From Micavibrio sp. (GTDB lineage Bacteria > Pseudomonadota > Alphaproteobacteria > Micavibrionales > Micavibrionaceae), in the NCBI GenBank assembly GCA_021604545.1, contig BQJE01000002.1, positions 1-64,000 of the forward strand: a stretch of DNA of 64,000 bases, written 5' to 3'. Each line of letters begins with the position of its first letter. Position 1 is the stretch's first letter. Under the pieces are notes generated by a model. That model made no database searches, had not been told where the DNA came from, and worked only from the letters and a program-made list of their open reading frames with translations. Below, one piece after another: positions 54,604-63,304 of this stretch. Position numbers and translations under genes: made by a program.

Positions 54604-55569
54604 ATGGAAGTCTGGGTTCTTTTTAATGAAGACATAGAGGCGCCGTCAGCCGAAGCTTTTGAAGTTCGGAGGTTTCTGGCCGTTGGGCGGGAGATGGGCG
54701 TCGACGTTAAAGTCTTCAAGCCGGAGCAGTTTGATCTGCTTGTTTCGGAAGATGACCGCGAGTCCATTTTAATCGACGGCTCACTGAAGCCTCTCCCGGA
54801 TTTTGTCCTGCCTCGTACCTATGTCATTGATACCGGCTATTTTGCATTGGCGGTTATTCGTCAGCTTGAGCGTCTTGGCGTGCGTATTTTTAACAATTCC
54901 CAAACTATTGAGATGGTGGCGGACAAGCTGCATACGCATCAGGTGCTCGTCGAAAGCGGTTTGCCGACGCCAACCACTATGCTGGCGAAATTTCCGGTCG
55001 ATCTTGATTTGGTAGAAAGCCATATTGGTTTTCCGGTGGTGGTTAAGACGTTGCTGGGTGTCAACGGTAGCGGTGTTTTCCTGATTGAAAACAGAAAAGC
55101 CTTTACCGAGTTGATGGATCTTATTGGCCAGACCAACCCGAATATCCAGCTAATCTTCCAGAAGTTTATCGCGAAGAGTAAGGGGCGCGATATTCGTATG
55201 TTCGTGGTGGATGGCGAGGTGGTTGGGTCTATGGAGCGCCGCGCGAAAGACGGTGATTTTAAGACCAATTATTCACAAGGTGGTTCTGTGACTGAGTTTG
55301 TACCTGATGATGAAGCGAAGAGGCTTGCGATTAAGACGGCAGAAATTCTTGGGTTGCAGGTGGCCGGTATTGATCTTCTTTATGACGATAAAGGCTATAC
55401 GATCTGTGAGGCGAATACATTTCCCGGTTTCAAAGGTTTGGAATCTTGTGTTGATGTGAATGTGCCGCAGGAAATTTTTAAGGCCATGCAGGCACATCAT
55501 GAAAAAGGTGAGGCTGAAAAAATTACCTTTGCAGAGTTTGAGGCTGTGCGCAGCGCCAAACTACAATAA
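54604..55569 (+). CDS. ATP-grasp alpha-L-glutamate ligase (RimK-like)
   Basis: 321 residues. The ATP-grasp fold is seen in VADKLHTHQVLVESGLPTP, GFPVVVKTLLGVNGSGVFL, KGRDIRMFVVDGEVVGSMER and the metal-binding EANTFPGF. Members add glutamate or another amino acid to a protein or peptide. No ribosomal protein S6 gene is near, so the acceptor is unknown. AAAAGGGG precedes the ATG. Confidence 0.88.
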   Translation: MEVWVLFNEDIEAPSAEAFEVRRFLAVGREMGVDVKVFKPEQFDLLVSEDDRESILIDGSLKPLPDFVLPRTYVIDTGYFALAVIRQLERLGVRIFNNSQTIEMVADKLHTHQVLVESGLPTPTTMLAKFPVDLDLVESHIGFPVVVKTLLGVNGSGVFLIENRKAFTELMDLIGQTNPNIQLIFQKFIAKSKGRDIRMFVVDGEVVGSMERRAKDGDFKTNYSQGGSVTEFVPDDEAKRLAIKTAEILGLQVAGIDLLYDDKGYTICEANTFPGFKGLESCVDVNVPQEIFKAMQAHHEKGEAEKITFAEFEAVRSAKLQ

Positions 55570-55621
55570 CTTGTTTTGCGCAAATGCGTCGTCGCAAATG
55601 ATCCCATTTGCTCGGGATTTT

Positions 55622-57052
55622 CTAGTATCGGCTATATTGTTCCTGACCAGGCTGTTGCTGAAAGGTGCGCGGGGCATCGTCAATCACAACAACGCGCCCT
55701 TTTCTAAATTCCAGAACGGCAAGGCCACGTTCGACAATCCCATCTGAACGAAAACGGAAAATTCCGTCAATGCCTGCAAAGCCGTTGGGGTTGGTAATGG
55801 CGCTGTGGTCGAAGGCTGGCCGACCTTGCTGTTGTAGGTCGTGGCGCCCTAAAATGGCGGCCAAAGCTGTAGCATCATAAGCGAGGCTGGCCAAGCGCGG
55901 CGCTGGCGTTTTGTACAGCATATTATAGCGGTCTTCGAAAGAAGCGCGTGCGCGCGGCGAGGGTGCAGCAAACCAACCGCCGTCAAGACTTGGTTCTGAC
56001 GCCAGGCCGGCATCATCCCACAACCCGGTTCCCAGTCTTTTGACGTTGCTTGGGCCCAAATCATACTGGCTGAGCATGCTGGCCATGGAGCGCGCCATCT
56101 CACCACCAACCGGCATAAGAACGGCATCAAAGGGTGGCGGAATGGTTGGGGCGCCACTTTGGGCAGCCGATTGTGCCGCAGCATTGCGTGCATCGTAACG
56201 GGCGAAGTTCCTAACAGTTGTAGAAAGGCCACTGTCGCCTGCAGCGAATTGTACTGTATCAACGGTGTTGATACCCATGCTGGCTGTAGCTGATCTGTAG
56301 GCATTCATCACGGCGTTGCCGTAATCAGTCGTTGGGGCCAATACGCCGACGCGCTGAATACCTTGGCTTTGTGCATAACTGACAACGCGTTCTATCTGGT
56401 CAAACGGCAGGAATCCCATCATATAGGCATTGCCGCCAGCTTGCGTCCAGTCAGTGGAAAAGGCGATCATATTTATTCCAGCCCGTCGGGTCACGTTTTT
56501 GGCGGCGCGTACAGATTGTGAAAAGACGGGGCCTAAAATAAATTGTGCACCGTCATCCAATGCGCTTTGGGCTGCGCTTTGGGCACCATCAGGTGTGCCT
56601 TTGGTGTCTTTAGGCAAAAGCTCAAACGAGTCGTAGCCAATATCAAAAAGCGCCATCTGCGCAGCTTTCAGCATCGACTGGCCAAGGCGTTTGTGTTGCC
56701 CCGAAAGTGGCAGTAGCAAGGCTACCTTAATCGCTGGCAAATTAGACTGAGCGGCGGCAGGTTGGGTATGAGTGCCCGCCATTGCGCCACCCATATTTCC
56801 AGCATCGAGTGGCTCGCTCTCAATACCCGGGTTGTTTAAAATATTTCGCTCGGCGCTTTTGTTTTGACTGTTGTCGCCGGGGCTTTCTGAGAGCGGGTTG
56901 GGGGCTTGCTGCGCTTGCTGCTGTGGGGGCTTGTAATCCCATGGCTTGGCTCTGTTGCTGTAGCCGCCACCGGTGGCACAGCTATTCAACAGAAAAAGAA
57001 CGGGAATCAGAAACAGGAGCGAAAAGATATTAAATCTGGTAAATCTGGGCAT
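55622..57052 (-). CDS. Penicillin-binding protein activator lipoprotein (LpoA-like)
   Basis: 476 residues. The lipobox LLNSC puts lipidation at Cys25. A Gln/Pro-rich linker (~38-105) leads to a periplasmic-binding fold (KVALLLPLSGQHKRLGQSM and following), as in LpoA C-domains and branched-chain amino acid receptors. It probably activates peptidoglycan synthases at the outer membrane. The divergent rsmI-yraN pair is its usual neighbour. Confidence 0.85.
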   Translation of the reverse strand: MPRFTRFNIFSLLFLIPVLFLLNSCATGGGYSNRAKPWDYKPPQQQAQQAPNPLSESPGDNSQNKSAERNILNNPGIESEPLDAGNMGGAMAGTHTQPAAAQSNLPAIKVALLLPLSGQHKRLGQSMLKAAQMALFDIGYDSFELLPKDTKGTPDGAQSAAQSALDDGAQFILGPVFSQSVRAAKNVTRRAGINMIAFSTDWTQAGGNAYMMGFLPFDQIERVVSYAQSQGIQRVGVLAPTTDYGNAVMNAYRSATASMGINTVDTVQFAAGDSGLSTTVRNFARYDARNAAAQSAAQSGAPTIPPPFDAVLMPVGGEMARSMASMLSQYDLGPSNVKRLGTGLWDDAGLASEPSLDGGWFAAPSPRARASFEDRYNMLYKTPAPRLASLAYDATALAAILGRHDLQQQGRPAFDHSAITNPNGFAGIDGIFRFRSDGIVERGLAVLEFRKGRVVVIDDAPRTFQQQPGQEQYSRY

Positions 57053-57093
57053 GGGCCTTGCTATCCTCAGTGTTATCTCTGTAGTTTCAGGCT

Positions 57094-57972
57094 ATGACAA
57101 AACACCCTACAAAAAAAGAGGGCGGTTGGCTACAACCAGTTTCACTGGAGCCCGGACTTTATATTGTGGCGACGCCCATTGGTAATTTGCGCGATATAAC
57201 GCTTCGGGCGCTGGATGTGTTGAATGGCGCTGATATTATTGCCTGCGAAGATACGCGGGTGTCGGGAAAGTTGTTGAAGGCCTACGATATAGGCAACAAG
57301 CTTTTGTCTTATAATGATCACAATGCTTCAAAGCAGCGCGGTAAAATACTGGAAAAACTGGCGAGCGGTGAAAGTGTGGCACTCATTAGCGATGCCGGCA
57401 TGCCGCTGGTATCCGATCCCGGTTATAAGCTGGTGCGTGATTGTCTGGACCTTGGTCTCAATGTCACTTCCATTCCAGGTGCCAATGCGCCGCTCACAGC
57501 GTTGCAGCTTTCCGGCCTGCCGACCGACAGATTTTGTTTTTTAGGATTTTTGCCGCCGAAGGAAAAAGCGCGCCGGGAAGCTTTGGAGGCGTGGCGGAGC
57601 ACTAAGGCAACTCTGGTGATGTTTGAAACCGCACCGCGTTTGACAGATGTGCTTGTGGATATTGAGGCTGTCCTTGGCGATCGTGAGATGGCGGTTTTAC
57701 GCGAGTTGACAAAAATGTATGAGGAGGTGCGGCGTGGGCGCGTTTCAGGATTAGTCACTCATTATCAGGAAAACGGTCAACCAAAAGGTGAGCTGGTTCT
57801 TGTTATTGCCCCACCTGAAGAAGAGGTTTTCAGTGAGAAGGATCTGATGGAAAAGCTGACAGAGGCTTTGAAAACCATGGGCACAAAAGAAGCAGCGTCC
57901 CATGTCGCCGATGAAACCGGCGCTTCGCGTAAGGTTCTTTATGAGATTGCTTTAAAAATTCCCAAACAATGA
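57094..57972 (+). CDS. rsmI: 16S rRNA (cytidine-1402 2'-O) methyltransferase RsmI
   Basis: 292 residues of the tetrapyrrole-methylase fold. LYIVATPIGNLRDITLRAL and ACEDTRVSGKLL are diagnostic, as are ISDAGMPLVSDPGYKLV and PGANAPLTAL. It methylates the ribose of C1402 in the decoding centre with SAM. It overlaps yraN by 4 bp. Confidence 0.97.
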   Translation: MTKHPTKKEGGWLQPVSLEPGLYIVATPIGNLRDITLRALDVLNGADIIACEDTRVSGKLLKAYDIGNKLLSYNDHNASKQRGKILEKLASGESVALISDAGMPLVSDPGYKLVRDCLDLGLNVTSIPGANAPLTALQLSGLPTDRFCFLGFLPPKEKARREALEAWRSTKATLVMFETAPRLTDVLVDIEAVLGDREMAVLRELTKMYEEVRRGRVSGLVTHYQENGQPKGELVLVIAPPEEEVFSEKDLMEKLTEALKTMGTKEAASHVADETGASRKVLYEIALKIPKQ

Positions 57973-58343
57973 CAGCAAAAAAAACAAAGAAACAGAAAGC
58001 ATATGATCGGGGTTTGTGGGCCGAGTCGCTGGCCGCGATGTTTTTGATGCTCAAAGGCTGCCGAATTTTGGAGCGGCGTTATAAAACTCCTGTGGGTGAA
58101 ATTGATCTCATTGCAAAGAGGGGAAAGACCCTGTTGATGGTTGAGGTTAAAGCAAGGGCTGGCCTTGATGAAGCGCTGGAAGCTGTTGATCTCAAAACAC
58201 AAAAACGCATCGAAAAAGCGACACTTATTTTTCTGTCAAAGCATCCGCATTATGTTGATTATACAATACGTTTCGACGTGATTGCTCTTACCAGGCCTTT
58301 TCGTTTCAGACATCTGGACAATGCCTGGCAAGCCCGTTCATAA
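57969..58343 (+). CDS. yraN: YraN family (UPF0102) endonuclease-like protein
   Basis: 124 residues with an Archaeal-Holliday-junction-resolvase-like nuclease fold. Visible catalytic pattern: GEIDLIAKRG, then MVEVKAR (E-x-K). A function in DNA processing is presumed but not established. Coupled to rsmI. Confidence 0.92.
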   Translation: MTAKKTKKQKAYDRGLWAESLAAMFLMLKGCRILERRYKTPVGEIDLIAKRGKTLLMVEVKARAGLDEALEAVDLKTQKRIEKATLIFLSKHPHYVDYTIRFDVIALTRPFRFRHLDNAWQARS

Positions 58344-58380
58344 TAAGAGAACTGGTTTGATCTAATTCAGGGTTTTTAAC

Positions 58381-59061
58381 ATGAAAAATCGTCTTTCCGT
58401 TTTACTGTGCTGTCTTTGTCTTGGTTTAGGCGCTTTGTCTTTGTCCTCATGTACGGGCTTTTTGATTGGAAGCGCAGCGACTGTCGGTGTGTCGGCAGCC
58501 AGTGAAGGTGGTTTATCTGGTGCGGCCAGCGACGCCGCCATTCAGATCAAGATCAATGATCTCTGGTTCCGGTATGATATCGAGATGTTCAGGAAGTTGG
58601 ACCTGACGATCAATCAGGGGCGCGTTTTGATTACGGGGCTTGTGCAAAATCCTGAACACCGGGTTGAAGCGGTCAGACTTGCCTGGCAGCCCGAAGGTGT
58701 TAAGCAGGTCATCAACGAGGTTCGTATTGCCGAAAGCGAAGGCATTATGGGTTTTGCCAAGGACACATGGATTACAACCCGTCTGCGCACGGCGATTACG
58801 CTCGACCGGGATATTTTGTCGATCAATTATTCCATCGATACGGTGCAGGGCACAGTTTATCTGATGGGGGTTGCGCAGAGTAGGCTTGAGCTCAACCGTG
58901 TTGTTGAGACAGGCCGGACGATCAGTGGCGTTAACCAGGTTGTCAGCTACGTGAAGCTGCGGGGTGAGGGCGTTCCTGACTCCGAGGGTGCGCCTCGTGA
59001 AGAAAAGACGCAGCAGTGGGATTCCGAAAGATTGCTGGATGAGCCTTACCAACAGCAATAG
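58381..59061 (+). CDS. BON-domain lipoprotein (DolP/OsmY-like)
   Basis: 226 residues. A lipobox (SLSSC) near Cys24 and two BON domains (~55-120 and ~125-195; RVLITGLVQNPEHR, GTVYLMGVAQSRLELNRV) give a DolP-like outer-membrane layout. The C-terminal ~20 residues are charged. Its last 23 bases overlap the SirB1-like gene. Confidence 0.88.
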   Translation: MKNRLSVLLCCLCLGLGALSLSSCTGFLIGSAATVGVSAASEGGLSGAASDAAIQIKINDLWFRYDIEMFRKLDLTINQGRVLITGLVQNPEHRVEAVRLAWQPEGVKQVINEVRIAESEGIMGFAKDTWITTRLRTAITLDRDILSINYSIDTVQGTVYLMGVAQSRLELNRVVETGRTISGVNQVVSYVKLRGEGVPDSEGAPREEKTQQWDSERLLDEPYQQQ

Positions 59062-59920
59062 CGTGGGTGCCGATATTTCTAATGATCCAAAAAACTATCT
59101 GGAATCTGTCGGCAAATCCGAGGATTCAGAAGTTGATCTGGCGGCGGCCGCCCTGGCTTTTGCTTCCATAGACAGGCCAGGGTTATCTCTTGAGCGCTAT
59201 TCCATTCATCTGCAAAAGCTTGCGAAAGAGGTGGGGCTGCGCCACGAAGAGCTGCTTAAGGCTGGCGCCGACGATAATGTCGAAACGCAGTTGGCAGCAC
59301 TCAAACATGTTCTGGTGGATGGTCACGATTATGGTGGCGATGAGGGCAACTACGATAATTTAGAAAATGCCAATCTGGTGGGCGTTATCGATCGCGGCAA
59401 AGGTATGCCTGTGACGTTGTCTATTCTTTATATTCATACAGGCAAGGCGCAGGGCTGGGATATTGCGGGTCTCAATATACCCGGTCATTTTGCCTGCAGA
59501 TTGCAAAAGGACGGACAGGTTGTCATTTTTGATCCTTTTAGTCGCTGCAGGATTCTTCAGGCGTCGGATATCAGGAAGTTGGTCAAAAAGGCTCTGGGCG
59601 AACATGCGGAGCTGTCCTCGGATTATCATGATCCGATGCCCAATAAAAACATCCTGATCCGTTTGCAAAACAACATCAAGCTGCGGCAGATTGAAATGGA
59701 GGATTATAAAGGAGCGTTGCAAACCGTCGAAATGATGAGATTGATTGCACCGGAAGAATATCGTCTTTTTCTTGATGCGGGCGTTTTATATGCCAAGCTC
59801 GAACAGCTGGACTCTGCGGTTGATGCGTTGGAGAGTTATATCGAACAAGCCCCGGATGCCCGTGATCGCGCCGATGCCGCGCAATTATTGGCGCAGATAA
59901 AAGAATCCTTGCATCCGTAA
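59039..59920 (+). CDS. SirB1-type transglutaminase-like / TPR protein
   Basis: About 293 residues. The N-terminal ~160 residues match the transglutaminase-like SirB1 core (GVIDRGKGMPVTLSILYIHT, then GLNIPGHFACRL with the His). A C-terminal tetratricopeptide-like pair (~205-285) follows. The position expected for a catalytic Cys (GKGMPVTL) has none, so it is likely non-enzymatic. ATG 59039 is chosen; the longer frame would be a second reading of BON DNA. Confidence 0.8.
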   Translation: MSLTNSNSVGADISNDPKNYLESVGKSEDSEVDLAAAALAFASIDRPGLSLERYSIHLQKLAKEVGLRHEELLKAGADDNVETQLAALKHVLVDGHDYGGDEGNYDNLENANLVGVIDRGKGMPVTLSILYIHTGKAQGWDIAGLNIPGHFACRLQKDGQVVIFDPFSRCRILQASDIRKLVKKALGEHAELSSDYHDPMPNKNILIRLQNNIKLRQIEMEDYKGALQTVEMMRLIAPEEYRLFLDAGVLYAKLEQLDSAVDALESYIEQAPDARDRADAAQLLAQIKESLHP

Positions 59921-59986
59921 ATATTATATGGCAAATATTGTGTCGATATAATATGGTTTTTCATTCATAATAAGCTGCAGGGAACA

Positions 59987-60955
59987 ATGGCCGAAGATAG
60001 TAACGCCGAGCTCGCTCGATTTCATGAAAATTATAGCTGGTGTCTTAAGGTTCCTATGCTTGTTCCTGAGGAAGAAAAGGAGTTATGGCGTAATATAAAA
60101 TCAGCAGCAGCTAAAGAAAAAGTTGTTTTGGCTTATTCCCGTGTCCCTTTTTCTCTAGCAAAGAGCCACCGAGGCTGTGGTTTGCCATTGGACGATTTAT
60201 TCTCAGAAGGGCAGATAGGTTTGCTTCGTGCCACTGAGAAATATCAATATGAGCGAAATGTACCGTTTGGTGGTTACGCAAAAACATGGGTTGAGTCATG
60301 TATTGGTAAACATATACAGGAAAATGTTTCGCACCTAAAGATTGGGCTAATCGCACGAGAGAGGTATTTATATTCCAATCTATCCAGTTTGCGTGAATAT
60401 GTCAGGGCGCGTTTGCATCAAAATACTAAGACGCAAAATTTAGGGGTAACAGCCTATGAGATTGATGAAATGATTGTTGAGTATATCAACGCTACCACCA
60501 AACATAAGGTTTCTATGGAAGATATTCGTGTTATCGATTCGAAGTTCGGCAGCGCCGGTTTGGCGCTAGATCGACCTGCAAAAGAAGACAGTGAGGAGCC
60601 ATGGGTTGATTTTATTGAGAATGGTAACTCAAACCAGGAGCAGTTGCTGGAGGAGGATCAACAACTTAGGTTGCATAGAGAGTTTTTGGCTAAAGCGCGG
60701 TTACAGCTTTCCGACCGTGAGTTAGCAATTCTGGACGAGCGGATTTTATGGGATAGATTGTCTACATTTAAGAAAGAGATCACATTAAAGGATCTCGGCA
60801 AGAGATTCAGTATAACCCAAGAGCGTGTGCGACAGATAGAAGCTAATATGATTTTAAAACTGCAGGAGATGGCAGTAACCTATGAAAGCGGATCTCTGCT
60901 TGAAGGAAATGGTGTGGAATTGCATGCTGCTCTGCCTGGCCCTTCTGTGCCTTAA
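59987..60955 (+). CDS. RpoH-like alternative sigma factor (divergent)
   Basis: 322 residues. Region 2: LPLDDLFSEGQIGLLRATEKYQYERNVPFGGYAKTWVESCIGKHIQE. Region 4: ITLKDLGKRFSITQERVRQIEANMILKL. The order and spacing fit the heat-shock sigma group, but several usual residues are changed (YAKTWV for YA..WI; little similarity in the region after 2.4). It may be a second RpoH paralogue with its own regulon. It lies alone before pal. Confidence 0.82.
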   Translation: MAEDSNAELARFHENYSWCLKVPMLVPEEEKELWRNIKSAAAKEKVVLAYSRVPFSLAKSHRGCGLPLDDLFSEGQIGLLRATEKYQYERNVPFGGYAKTWVESCIGKHIQENVSHLKIGLIARERYLYSNLSSLREYVRARLHQNTKTQNLGVTAYEIDEMIVEYINATTKHKVSMEDIRVIDSKFGSAGLALDRPAKEDSEEPWVDFIENGNSNQEQLLEEDQQLRLHREFLAKARLQLSDRELAILDERILWDRLSTFKKEITLKDLGKRFSITQERVRQIEANMILKLQEMAVTYESGSLLEGNGVELHAALPGPSVP

Positions 60956-61168
60956 TGAATTCCAGAAGAAGCTGTTACCCTAATAATTCCAAGTAACGAT
61001 ATTTGCCCTTTATAAAAAACTTAATAAAACTGTGATTTTCTCTTAGGGCTCTTGCAAGGGGACGATGAAGAGAATATTACTATGAAACGCTAGGCTGCGA
61101 ATCGGCAGTTATTGCTTGGTTTTGCTTTGCTTAAGCGTTTGGACAAGATTCAAATAAAGGAGATACTC

Positions 61169-61696
61169 ATGCTGTCCCGTTTTTTCATGATTTTTGCTGT
61201 CATGGTTCTGGTAACCGCCTGTTCTACCGATGATGAGGCCATGATGGATGATGGTGGCGCTGTTACAACAACTGACAGAGAAGGCATTACAGCCGGACCA
61301 CTGGACGATATTTATGGTGGTGATAACCAAGGTCCTGCAGCTGGTACGCAGGCTGATCTGGTGGTTAATGTTGGTGACCGGATATTCTATGGTTATGATC
61401 GTTACGATTTAACTCCGGAAGCGCGCACAATTCTTGATAATCAGGCCAATTGGTTGCGCCAGTATCCTGATTTGTCGATCACGATCGAAGGTCATGCTGA
61501 TGAGCGCGGAACGCGCGAATATAACTTGGCTTTAGGTGAGCGCCGCGCCAATTCGGTAAAAAGTTATTTGATGGCGCTGGGGGTTAGCCCGCTACGTGTC
61601 AATACAATTAGCTACGGTAAGGAGCGTCCTGCTGTTCCAGGGTCCAATGATACATCATGGGCACAGAACAGAAGAGGCGTAACCAAAGTCGATTAA
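61169..61696 (+). CDS. pal: Peptidoglycan-associated lipoprotein Pal
   Basis: About 175 residues. The lipobox LVTAC puts lipidation at Cys18. The C-terminal OmpA-like domain includes EGHADERGTREYNLALGERR. It anchors the outer membrane to peptidoglycan in the Tol-Pal complex. AAAGGAGA lies before ATG 61169. cpoB follows 18 bp downstream. Confidence 0.97.
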   Translation: MLSRFFMIFAVMVLVTACSTDDEAMMDDGGAVTTTDREGITAGPLDDIYGGDNQGPAAGTQADLVVNVGDRIFYGYDRYDLTPEARTILDNQANWLRQYPDLSITIEGHADERGTREYNLALGERRANSVKSYLMALGVSPLRVNTISYGKERPAVPGSNDTSWAQNRRGVTKVD

Positions 61697-61714
61697 AGAA
61701 AGTCGATTGTAACT

Positions 61715-62689
61715 ATGCCGGGTTCGGGTAAACAACCACACTTTTTCTTATTAGCTGTTCTTGCTGGAATGGCTGGCTTTGCCGGGTTTTCCCCGAACCT
61801 TTCTCATGCTCAGTCTTCCAATGAGTTGGCGGATCGGTTGCAGCGCCTTGAGACTGATGTGCGGACGCTCAATCGTGCTGTTTACAGCCAGGAAGGCGCA
61901 CAGGGCGGCGGTTATGCATCAGGCGGCGATCCGTCTGCAAACGCCAATGCAGAAATCCGCGTTCAACAGTTAGAGGTGGAGTTGCGCAGCCTCACCGGCC
62001 AGATGGAACAACAAACCTTCGAAATTCGTCAGTTAAGAGAACAGCTGGAAAGAGCAACCAGTGATCTGGAGTTGCGTATTCAGGATCTTGAATCGGGACG
62101 AAGCGCGTCGGCAACCCGCGCCCCAAAATATACCGCTAAGCCGCCATCGCAAGTTGCCCCGCCCCCTCAACAGAACAATGCGCAAAACAATATTATTTTG
62201 GACACTCGCAAGCCGCAAAATGTTCAGCCTTCTACAGGCAATGCTACAGGAGGGGGGCGTTTGGGAACAATTAACCAGAATTCCGCTCCGGTGTCTGGCG
62301 GATTGGATCATGCCGCCGCCGCTTACGAGAACGCCTTTGCTTTGCTTAAGGGCAGCAATTTTGATGCGGCAGAAAAGGAATTCGGTAATTTTCTTAGTCA
62401 GTATCCGGATCATGTTTTGTCGTCGAATGCCAAATACTGGTACGGCGAGACTTTTTATGTGCGGGCCGATTATGAGCGGGCAGCACGCATCTTTGCCGAA
62501 AGTTACCAGCAGGCTCCGCGCGGTGCCAAGGCACAGGATAATCTGCTGAAGCTGGGTATGTCGTTGGCCGGGATGGGCAATAAAAAAGATGCCTGTACAG
62601 CCCTGCGCCAGTTGAACAAGGAAAATCCCGGCGGCACGACGCCGGTTTTACGCCGCGGGCAGCAGGAAATGAACCGCCTCGGCTGCTAA
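61715..62689 (+). CDS. cpoB: Cell-division coordinator CpoB (YbgF)
   Basis: 324 residues. Signal peptide (cleavage after SHA, residue ~32), a coiled-coil region (~35-130; LADRLQRLETDVRTLNRAV), a low-complexity Gln/Asn/Pro linker, and TPR repeats (~195-324; AAAYENAFALLKGSNFDAAE). It links Tol-Pal constriction to peptidoglycan synthesis. Usual position directly after pal. Confidence 0.94.
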   Translation: MPGSGKQPHFFLLAVLAGMAGFAGFSPNLSHAQSSNELADRLQRLETDVRTLNRAVYSQEGAQGGGYASGGDPSANANAEIRVQQLEVELRSLTGQMEQQTFEIRQLREQLERATSDLELRIQDLESGRSASATRAPKYTAKPPSQVAPPPQQNNAQNNIILDTRKPQNVQPSTGNATGGGRLGTINQNSAPVSGGLDHAAAAYENAFALLKGSNFDAAEKEFGNFLSQYPDHVLSSNAKYWYGETFYVRADYERAARIFAESYQQAPRGAKAQDNLLKLGMSLAGMGNKKDACTALRQLNKENPGGTTPVLRRGQQEMNRLGC

Positions 62690-62690
62690 A

Positions 62691-62827
62691 CGTGTCGGCA
62701 TTCTTCATCTTTTGGTCTGCAAACAGCACTTTTCTGCGCTTCCAGTACTCAAATACCGAAATGTATATTCCGTTCCGGTTCTCGAAAAGTGCTGTTTTCG
62801 ACACAAAATCCTTTGAATGCCGGCACG
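62691..62827. repeat. Long fold-back (MITE-like) element
   Basis: 137 bp, starting just after the cpoB stop. Ends: CGTGTCGGCATTC (62691-62703) and GAATGCCGGCACG (62815-62827), 13 bp with one G-U. Internal arms: AAACAGCACTTTTC (62721-62734) and GAAAAGTGCTGTTT (62784-62797), 14 bp perfect. It can form one large cruciform. It could also terminate cpoB transcription. Confidence 0.75.
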
Positions 62828-62911
62828 TTGTAGAAAGTCTCTTGTCACAATAAAATGTGCTTTGCTTTAGATTACCTTGTATGTAAGCCACTGATTTCAT
62901 TTTGTTATTCA

Positions 62912-63213
62912 CGTTCGTCAGTTTGTTCCTCATTTTTTGGGGGAGGGGTCCCCCTCTTTGAATTTTAGGCTCATTTTATAGGCAAGCCCTTGTTTTAACA
63001 GGAAGAACCATAGTCCTTCTTTCTGTTCCGCAGATTCACTATTTTCATATTCATTAACCGCAGATGAACACCCGCCTTCGCTGCTACGCAGCTTCGGACG
63101 GGCAGGCGGATGGACACAGATAAGCGCCGTTAAAAATCTGTGTCTATCTGTGTTCATCCGTGGTTCGTTTTTCATGCCGACAGTATAGGAAATATATCCT
63201 ATTTTGTCAAGGG
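62912..63213. repeat. Dispersed palindromic repeat, copy 2 (with nested insert)
   Basis: Same family as 24164-24381. This copy is longer mainly because of a ~54-bp spacer near 62960-63015 and a nested palindromic insert at 63071-63109 (GCTGC-TAC-GCAGC core), where copy 1 reads straight on. It occupies the spacer before tilS. Confidence 0.78.
63071..63109. repeat. Nested REP-like palindrome
   Basis: A 39-bp CG-rich unit with core GCTGC-TAC-GCAGC and outer CCGCC/GGCGG. It interrupts copy 2 of the dispersed repeat exactly where copy 1 is continuous. Confidence 0.6.
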
Positions 63214-63304
63214 TTTAAACTGGGGGTGGGGCAGGACTTTAAAATTGCCTTTGTTTTGTAAAAATGCTTCTTAAAGCTATAAAAATTGTTGAGGAGCCAA
63301 AGAC

